From positions 1-54,108 of the forward strand of contig CAILUV010000052.1 of assembly GCA_903837555.1 (NCBI GenBank): a stretch of 54,108 bases of DNA, written 5' to 3'. The notes below the pieces were generated by a model. That model was not told where the DNA came from. It saw only the letters and a list, made by a program, of their open reading frames with translations, and did no database searches. The stretch is from an uncultured Alphaproteobacteria bacterium (GTDB lineage Bacteria > Pseudomonadota > Alphaproteobacteria > Micropepsales > Micropepsaceae). Positions 48,519 through 54,108 of the stretch are shown here, in pieces. The stretch's first letter is position 1. Each line of letters begins with the position of its first letter. A program made the position numbers and the translations under genes.

Positions 48519-50405
48519 TCAGCCCAGATATCCATGCGCGCGCAGATACGCCACGATTGCCTGGGCATGAACTTCCGGGGTGGCCTCCGCCGCCTTAATA
48601 ACCAGATCCGGTTCCTCCGGAGCCTCGTAGGGACTATCCACACCGGTGAAGTTCTTGATCGAACCCGCGCGGGCCTTTTCGTAGAGGCCCTTGGGGTCGC
48701 GCTGCATACAGATTTCAATGGGGGTATCGATAAATACCTCTATGAACTCATCACTGCCAACCAGCTCTCGCGCCATACGGCGCTCGGAGCGGAAGGGTGA
48801 GATGAAGGCAGTCAGGACAATCAGTCCGGCATCTACAAACAATTTTGCTGCCTCGCCCACGCGGCGGATATTTTCTACCCGGTCAGCATTGGTAAAGCCT
48901 AAGTCCTTGTTCAGGCCGTGGCGGACATTGTCACCATCCAGCAAATAGGTGTGCTTGCCCTCTGAGGTGAGCTGCTTTTCCACGAGATTAGCAATGGTGG
49001 ATTTTCCAGAGCCAGATAATCCAGTGAACCACAGGATGACGGGCTTCTGGCCCTTCATCGCGGCCCGGGCCTGCTTGTTCACGTCCAGCGCCTGCCAGTG
49101 AACATTGGTGGCGCGCATCAGCGAAAAATCTATCATACCTGCGCCGACCGTGGCGTTGGTGAAGCGGTCGATCAGGATGAAACCGCCGGTGTCGCGGCTG
49201 TCGCGATAGGGATCGAAAGCCAGCGGCTGGGCCAGCGCGAAATTGCCATAGCCGACTTCATTCAGGGCGAGCGTCTTGCCCGCCAGGTGATCCAGGCTGT
49301 TGACGTCGATCTTGTGCTTCAGGGAGGACATCTGCACCGGAACGGTGGCGGTGCCCAGTTTCAAAAGATACTGCCGGCCCGGCAGCAATTCCTCGTCCGC
49401 CATCCAGAGCAGATGCGCCGCGAACTGGTCAGATACCGCCGGCCGCGCCTGCGGGTCTGCCAGCACGTCGCCGCGCGAGATGTCGACTTCATCGGCCAGG
49501 GTCAAAGTAATGGCGTCGCCGGCCACCGCTTCGTCGCGGTCGCCGTCCATGGTGACGATGCGCGAAACCGTGCTGGTCTTGCCGGACTTAGCGACAGCAA
49601 CCGTGTCGCCCGGCTTGACGCGCCCGCCGGCGATGGTGCCGGAGAAGCCGCGAAAATCCAGGTCGGGACGGTTGACCCATTGCACCGGCAGGCGAAAAGG
49701 GGTGTCCGCCAGCGCCGTATCCACATCCACCGTTTCCAGATGGGCGAGCAGCGCCGAGCCTCTGTACCAGGGGGTTTCCGCGCTTTTCTCAGTCACATTG
49801 ACGCCAAAGCGCGCTGAGATCGGAATGGCAACCTGGGTGGAGAAATTGAGACCGGCGGCGAAGACCTGGAAGTCGGCCACGATCTCATCGAACACCTTTT
49901 GGGAATAATCCATCAGGTCGATCTTGTTCACTGCCAGCACGATGTGCCGGATGCCCAGCAGCGAGGCGATATAGGCGTGGCGGCGGGTCTGGATCAGAAC
50001 GCCCTTGCGCGCATCGATCAGGATGACGGCCAGATCACTGTTCGACGCGCCCGTCGCCATGTTGCGGGTATATTGTTCATGGCCGGGCGTGTCGGCGACG
50101 ATGAATTTACGTTTGTCGGTGGCAAAGAAGCGATAGGCGACATCGATGGTGATGCCCTGCTCGCGTTCCGCTTCCAGTCCGTCCACTAGCAGGGCGAAGT
50201 CAATATCCTCGCCGGTGGTGCCGAACTTCTTGGAATCCTTTTCCAGGCTGGCGAGCGTGTCCTCAAACAGCAATTTCGTGTCGTACAACAAGCGTCCAAT
50301 TAGCGTGGACTTGCCGTCATCGACACTCCCGCAGGTGAGAAAGCGCAGTAGGGATTTCTTTTCCTGCGCGGCGAGAAACTTCTGAAGATCGGTAGGAGCG
50401 TTCAC
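48519..50405 (-). CDS. cysNC: Bifunctional sulfate adenylyltransferase subunit 1 / APS kinase
   Basis: 628 residues, a CysN-CysC fusion (NodQ-like). CysN GTPase part: P-loop [10 protein letters not shown] (25-34), [25 protein letters not shown]. CysC part from about residue 450: [13 protein letters not shown]-loop and [15 protein letters not shown]. With CysD it makes APS at the cost of GTP, then phosphorylates it to PAPS. It starts with GTG sharing a base with the cysD stop (TAGTG). Codon use is AT-richer in the CysC part. PAPS serves sulfate assimilation or sulfation of surface glycans. Confidence 0.96.
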   Translation of the reverse strand: MNAPTDLQKFLAAQEKKSLLRFLTCGSVDDGKSTLIGRLLYDTKLLFEDTLASLEKDSKKFGTTGEDIDFALLVDGLEAEREQGITIDVAYRFFATDKRKFIVADTPGHEQYTRNMATGASNSDLAVILIDARKGVLIQTRRHAYIASLLGIRHIVLAVNKIDLMDYSQKVFDEIVADFQVFAAGLNFSTQVAIPISARFGVNVTEKSAETPWYRGSALLAHLETVDVDTALADTPFRLPVQWVNRPDLDFRGFSGTIAGGRVKPGDTVAVAKSGKTSTVSRIVTMDGDRDEAVAGDAITLTLADEVDISRGDVLADPQARPAVSDQFAAHLLWMADEELLPGRQYLLKLGTATVPVQMSSLKHKIDVNSLDHLAGKTLALNEVGYGNFALAQPLAFDPYRDSRDTGGFILIDRFTNATVGAGMIDFSLMRATNVHWQALDVNKQARAAMKGQKPVILWFTGLSGSGKSTIANLVEKQLTSEGKHTYLLDGDNVRHGLNKDLGFTNADRVENIRRVGEAAKLFVDAGLIVLTAFISPFRSERRMARELVGSDEFIEVFIDTPIEICMQRDPKGLYEKARAGSIKNFTGVDSPYEAPEEPDLVIKAAEATPEVHAQAIVAYLRAHGYLG

Positions 50406-51319
50406 TAGAAGTACCCCTCCTTCTTCTTCTTCTCCATCGAGGCCTTTTCGTCGCTGTCGATCAGGCGGCCCTGGCGCTCGCTGGTGCGAGCGGTTAACAT
50501 CTCGGTGACAATGTCTTCCAGGCTGTCGGCATCGCTTTCGATGGCGCCGGTCAGCGGATAGCAGCCCAATGTCCGAAACCGCACCAGGCGGTCTTCGACC
50601 TTTTCGCCCGGCTTCAGTTTCATGCGCTCGTCATCGCGCATGATCAGCGTGCCGTCGCGCTCCACCACCGGGCGTTTTTTGGCAAAATAGAGCGGCACGA
50701 TGGGGATGTTCTCGGCCAGGATGTATTGCCAGATATCCAGCTCGGTCCAGTTGGACAGCGGAAAAACGCGGATGCTCTCACCCTTATTGATGCGCGTATT
50801 GTAGACGCGCCAGAGCTCGGGCCGCTGGCTCTTGGGGTCCCAGGCATGCGTGGCGGTGCGGAAGGAAAAGATGCGCTCCTTGGCGCGGCTCTTTTCCTCG
50901 TCACGGCGCGCGCCACCGAAGGCGGCGTCAAAGCCGTATTTGCCGAGCGCCTGCTTCAACGCCTCGGTCTTCATCACCTGCGTGTGCAGCGACGAGCCGG
51001 AATCGAACGGGTTGATGCCGCGGTCCACGCCGTCCTGGTTGATGTATTCGATGAAATCCAGGCCCAGCCTTTTGATGGTTTCGTCGCGGAACTGGATCAT
51101 CTCCTTGAACTTCCACGTCGTGTTGACGTGCATCAGGGGAAATGGCGGCTTGGAGGGATAGAACGCCTTCATCGCCAGGTGCAGCATGACGGCGGAATCC
51201 TTGCCCACCGAATAGAGCATCACCGGGTTGGCGAACTCGGCCGCCACCTCGCGCATGATATGGATGCTCTCGGCTTCCAGGCGCCGCAGATGTGATATAA
51301 CAGTCTTATTGATGGACAA
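50405..51319 (-). CDS. cysD: Sulfate adenylyltransferase subunit 2
   Basis: 304 residues from a TTG start at 51319, close to the 302 of E. coli CysD. The ATP-pyrophosphatase loop is [17 protein letters not shown] (SVGKDS at about 37-42), followed by [39 protein letters not shown] and [18 protein letters not shown]. No ATG fits: the frame is open further upstream into the preceding DUF2914 gene, and the first Met is inside the conserved region. GGGA lies 9 bases before the TTG. It makes APS with CysN; coupled to cysNC. Confidence 0.93.
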   Translation of the reverse strand: MSINKTVISHLRRLEAESIHIMREVAAEFANPVMLYSVGKDSAVMLHLAMKAFYPSKPPFPLMHVNTTWKFKEMIQFRDETIKRLGLDFIEYINQDGVDRGINPFDSGSSLHTQVMKTEALKQALGKYGFDAAFGGARRDEEKSRAKERIFSFRTATHAWDPKSQRPELWRVYNTRINKGESIRVFPLSNWTELDIWQYILAENIPIVPLYFAKKRPVVERDGTLIMRDDERMKLKPGEKVEDRLVRFRTLGCYPLTGAIESDADSLEDIVTEMLTARTSERQGRLIDSDEKASMEKKKKEGYF

Positions 51320-51398
51320 TTCTGGGTATCCCAAATCTGGGCTGTGAAATAGTCCGAAGCTGGTTCGGATGCAATGGCACGAGACGCGCCCCTGCCTG

Positions 51399-52490
51399 TT
51401 ATTTGAGGATTTTGGTGGTGGTAGCGGGGGGAACCGCCTGTTCCTTGACGGCAAAGCGCACCCGGCCGATTGAGCGGCCGTCAAGGGTGTTGATCCGCAC
51501 CAGCCATTCACCGGGCCTGGGGTCGGTCTTGATCGTGTAATAACGAAAGCCCTCCTCGCGGCCTCCCACAATGGGCACCGCTATGCGCTGCTGCGTCACC
51601 CAGCCCCGCTTCGGGTCCAGCAGCTGCCACTCATGCACAATGCGGGTTTTCAAACCGCGCGGCGCAAATATCGCATTATAAAGATAGAGCTTGGCGCCCG
51701 GCTGGATATGCATGATGGGCTTACTGCCGAACAGCGCCTGCCATTCCGGCGGCTCGTCCTCCTCCATCACCTGGAAATTGCCGTTGACGCGCTTGGCGCC
51801 GTGGTAAATGCCGGCATCGGTGAGCACCAGAGGCAGAGGCGGCAGGATACGCAAGAAATAGGCTGCGTTGAGCGCTATGGTGATCAGCACCATGCCAGCC
51901 AACACCTGCATGCGCGCGCCGCGATAGCGTTCATGCCCCAGCCGCGCCAGGGCACGCATATAGACAAAGAAAACCCCCACCGCGAACATGCCGCTGAGCA
52001 GGAAAGGCACCGGGCCGATTTGCCCGATCACCAGCGGCACCAGCAAGATAGCGTAGGAATAGATAGAGAAAAACAGCAGCAGCGCCGCGAACACCAGTCT
52101 GGTGTGATAGCGGCTCAAATACTCGCTGCCGATGAGGATCGCCGCCATCGCCAGTAGGAACGGCCATGACGAGATGAGCGATGCGCTGCGGATATAGAAG
52201 ACACAGAAACCCGACAGCAGTGCGCCCAAAGCGAACTGGGTCATGAAGATCAGGATGGCGCGGGTCTTGTCGGAAGGTTTGCGATCCTCGGCGCGCGATT
52301 CCAGGCCGTGCAGGATGGCGATCGTGATGCCCGCCACCAGCAGGTAGACGATGAACACCGCCTGGGTCTCGGGCCGGTCGATGCGGCCGAAGCCCCAGCT
52401 GTCAAAGGCAAAGCCGCCCGCCAGCCAGACACCGGTGAGATGCCGGTCGCGCCGTTTCGCCCAGGAAAGGATGCCGTTGAAGGCCTGCAT
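51399..52490 (-). CDS. DUF2914 membrane protein
   Basis: 363 residues. Seven or so membrane helices in the first 230 residues (for example [59 protein letters not shown]), then a C-terminal extracytoplasmic DUF2914 domain: [40 protein letters not shown] and [20 protein letters not shown]. Function unknown. It is on the same strand as, and upstream of, cysD with an 79-base gap, and follows galE by 58 bases, so it may share their transcript. Confidence 0.85.
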   Translation of the reverse strand: MQAFNGILSWAKRRDRHLTGVWLAGGFAFDSWGFGRIDRPETQAVFIVYLLVAGITIAILHGLESRAEDRKPSDKTRAILIFMTQFALGALLSGFCVFYIRSASLISSWPFLLAMAAILIGSEYLSRYHTRLVFAALLLFFSIYSYAILLVPLVIGQIGPVPFLLSGMFAVGVFFVYMRALARLGHERYRGARMQVLAGMVLITIALNAAYFLRILPPLPLVLTDAGIYHGAKRVNGNFQVMEEDEPPEWQALFGSKPIMHIQPGAKLYLYNAIFAPRGLKTRIVHEWQLLDPKRGWVTQQRIAVPIVGGREEGFRYYTIKTDPRPGEWLVRINTLDGRSIGRVRFAVKEQAVPPATTTKILK

Positions 52491-52548
52491 GGCGGTCTAA
52501 TGTATTGCCCGCCGTCAGATAACAAGCCCGGACAGCAAGAATAAGGCG

Positions 52549-53526
52549 TCAGGCGTTAAACCGGCGCTCCCACGCGATGGCCGACCGGATGATCTCGTCT
52601 AGGTCGTCGTGCCGAGGTTCCCACCCAAGCTCCCGCTTGATGCGCCGGGGATCGGAAATCAGGGTCGGGGGATCGCCGGGACGGCGCGGGCCCTCTTTCA
52701 CGGTCAGGCCATGGCCGATCACGCGCTCAACACCCGCGATCACCTCGCGCACCGACAGGCCCCTGCCATAGCCGCAATTGTAGACCTTGGAGGGCGTGCC
52801 GCTGCTGAGCGCATCCAGCGCCAGAAGATGGGCGGCCGCGAGATCGGTGACATGGATGTAGTCGCGCACGCCGGTGCCGTCCGGTGTCGGATAATCGGTG
52901 CCGCATATGTCGATATGGGGCACGCGCGCCAGCGCGACCTGAGCGGCGCGCTTTATCAGATGGGTGGCCTTGGGTGTGGACTGTCCGGTTCGGCCCGCGG
53001 CATCCGCGCCTGCGACGTTGAAATAGCGCAGCACAATGTGGCGAAAATCATGTGCGCGCGCCACATCCTCCAGCATCCACTCGGTCATCAGCTTGGAGCG
53101 CGCATACGGACTTATGGGGCCTTTGCGTTCATCCTCTGCCAGGGGCTGCACCGCGTCCTCGGCATACACCGTGGAGGTCGAGGAAAAAATAAACTGCCTC
53201 ACGTCCGCTTCGATACAGGACTGGACTAGGGCGCGCGACTTCACGACGTTGTTCTCGTAATAACCCAGCGGATCGGCGACTGAGTCCGCCACGACCATCG
53301 AGCCGGCGAAATGGATCACGGCGTCGACCTTGTGCTCTGAGAGGGTCTTCTTGACGAGCGCGGTGTCGGCAATATCACCCTGGACAAAGGCGGCCTTCTC
53401 GCCCACCTGCGCCCGCACGCCGGTCGAAAGATTGTCCAGAACCACGACCGTGTCGCCGCGATCCAGCAGCGCATACACCGTATGGCTGCCGATATATCCG
53501 GCGCCGCCAGTTACTAAAATACTCAT
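52549..53526 (-). CDS. galE: UDP-glucose 4-epimerase
   Basis: 325 residues. SILVTGGAGYIGSHTVYALL (NAD loop), IHFAGSMVVADSV, catalytic SSTSTVYA and Tyr-x3-Lys in YARSKLMTEW, and VRDYIHVTDLAAAHLLAL define GalE. It interconverts UDP-glucose and UDP-galactose. Divergent from galU across a 256-base region, so UDP-glucose synthesis and its epimerisation may share control. Confidence 0.93.
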   Translation of the reverse strand: MSILVTGGAGYIGSHTVYALLDRGDTVVVLDNLSTGVRAQVGEKAAFVQGDIADTALVKKTLSEHKVDAVIHFAGSMVVADSVADPLGYYENNVVKSRALVQSCIEADVRQFIFSSTSTVYAEDAVQPLAEDERKGPISPYARSKLMTEWMLEDVARAHDFRHIVLRYFNVAGADAAGRTGQSTPKATHLIKRAAQVALARVPHIDICGTDYPTPDGTGVRDYIHVTDLAAAHLLALDALSSGTPSKVYNCGYGRGLSVREVIAGVERVIGHGLTVKEGPRRPGDPPTLISDPRRIKRELGWEPRHDDLDEIIRSAIAWERRFNA

Positions 53527-53782
53527 AAATTCAATGCCTTATAACAAGAAATTAAAGTTTTAGATTAACACGCAGGCCAGGGCAAAACTCTGGGGCAGCA
53601 GAGCAGTCTCGGACACAAGTATCAACGGCTTAGGTGCCGGCGACACCCAGCAAAGGAGAGTTAAAATTTGACTGAGAAAGTAGTTTATGAAAACTACCTA
53701 CTCCGTTGAAAAGATGGACAATTGTACAAATCACATGGCATGACTGGCGGAGCATTTCAACGCACAGCAGAGACCTGCATAC
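53527..53782. promoter_or_regulatory. Divergent galE/galU promoter region
   Basis: 256 AT-rich bases with no gene. GTAGTTT (53680-53686) and AAACTAC (53691-53697) form a perfect 7-bp inverted repeat with a 4-base centre, right next to a TTGACT (-35-like) at 53668-53673, 86 bases before galU. This arrangement suits a repressor or activator site. Confidence 0.45.
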
Positions 53783-54108
53783 ATGGCCACTATTAAGCCC
53801 GTCCGCAAAGCGGTCTTCCCCGTCGCCGGGATGGGCACGCGCTTTCTCCCCGCCACCAAGGCGGTGCCCAAGGAGATGCTTCCCGTCGTCGACAAGCCAG
53901 TCATCCAGTACGCAGTCGAGGAAGCCCGCGAGGCCGGGATCGAGCAGTTCGTCTTCATCACGGGCCGCGGCAAGCACGTCATCGCCGACCACTTTGACCA
54001 CGCCTATGAGCTGGAGGCCCTCCTCACCAAGCGAGATAAGACGTCCGAACTGAGCAGCCTCCTGGAGATGCTCCCCGCCACTGGCTCGGTGGGCTTCATC
54101 CGCCAGCA
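53783..54108 (+). CDS. galU: UTP-glucose-1-phosphate uridylyltransferase, N-terminal part
   Basis: 108 codons visible; the gene runs off the right edge. [20 protein letters not shown] is the nucleotidyltransferase signature with the G-x-G-T-R-x3-P-x-T-K motif (about residues 15-26), then [18 protein letters not shown] and [17 protein letters not shown]. It makes UDP-glucose, the substrate for galE and ugd in this cluster. No strong Shine-Dalgarno precedes the ATG at 53783. Confidence 0.94.
   Translation, partial: MATIKPVRKAVFPVAGMGTRFLPATKAVPKEMLPVVDKPVIQYAVEEAREAGIEQFVFITGRGKHVIADHFDHAYELEALLTKRDKTSELSSLLEMLPATGSVGFIRQ

Larger units (their letters stand above)
41370..49130. other. AT-richer tract with altered codon use
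   Basis: Within this span Leu, Arg and Gly are often TTA/CTA, CGA and GGA, while flanking genes use CTG, CGC and GGC almost throughout. Hand counts: 25 GC of 60 at 44641-44700 against 38 of 60 at 40981-41040. The left change falls inside recG; the right one is gradual and sits near the CysN/CysC domain junction. Edges are approximate. Confidence 0.55.

Noticed and set aside
53554-53570. TTAA...TTAA pair upstream of galE as CtrA box
   Set aside because: The spacing is 9, not 7.

Overview
The window reads as chromosomal DNA of a free-living alphaproteobacterium. Support: GC-rich coding sequence, a short HisG paired with HisZ, an alphaproteobacterial-style HisRS together with a tRNA-His that has A73 and no encoded G-1, an NDUFA9-like protein, an sdhE-mfd pair, and a perfect CtrA-type TTAA-N7-TTAA box. 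The gene mix would fit a group such as Rhizomicrobium/Micropepsaceae, but the genus cannot be fixed from this sequence.

Left edge (1-1.6 kb) is accessory DNA. It holds the N-terminal part of a large, AT-richer secreted protein with PPC-like and FG-GAP/VCBS repeats. Next come an H-NS fragment and an oppositely oriented P4-type integrase fragment, fused head to tail as remnants, and arm-like direct repeats, ending at the 3' end of tRNA-Leu(CAG). This looks like the worn end of an integrated island.

1.8-20 kb is core: an NDUFA9-like protein, UppP and MtgA (cell wall), a GST-like protein and QueG, a TPR protein, an M48 (Ste24-like) protease followed one base later by a TPR-GT41 glycosyltransferase, hisS-hisZ-hisG with TGATG junctions, a succinyl-CoA:3-ketoacid CoA-transferase pair, a secreted NHL propeller, a secreted beta-helix protein, two small coupled genes, and a glycosyltransferase just downstream of tRNA-His.

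20-31.4 kb: an outer-membrane barrel behind a CtrA box, then a transport operon that mixes classes (PotD-like binding protein, OppB and OppC permeases, a fused OppD-OppF ATPase) with two OppA-type binding proteins a little further on, tRNA-Arg(CCU) with a second glycosyltransferase (GT11-like) directly behind it, and a small low-complexity secreted protein.

31.4-41.8 kb: a DmdC-type acyl-CoA dehydrogenase, a retropepsin-like protease, a type-B carboxylesterase, a small secreted protein, sdhE-mfd, and the divergent recG.

41.8-54.1 kb: an L-2-hydroxyglutarate oxidase-like gene, then nucleotide-sugar and sulfate-activation genes: UDP-glucose dehydrogenase, GDP-fucose synthase, UDP-glucuronate epimerase-like, HAD phosphatase, aminotransferase, CysNC-CysD (PAPS synthesis), a DUF2914 membrane protein, galE and a partial galU. 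Together these supply UDP-Glc, UDP-Gal, UDP-GlcA/GalA, GDP-fucose and PAPS, as a fucosylated, uronic and possibly sulfated surface polysaccharide would need; no sulfotransferase, polymerase or gmd is in view. Codon use becomes clearly AT-richer inside the 3' part of recG and drifts back inside cysNC, suggesting that much of this block was exchanged by recombination within conserved flanking genes.
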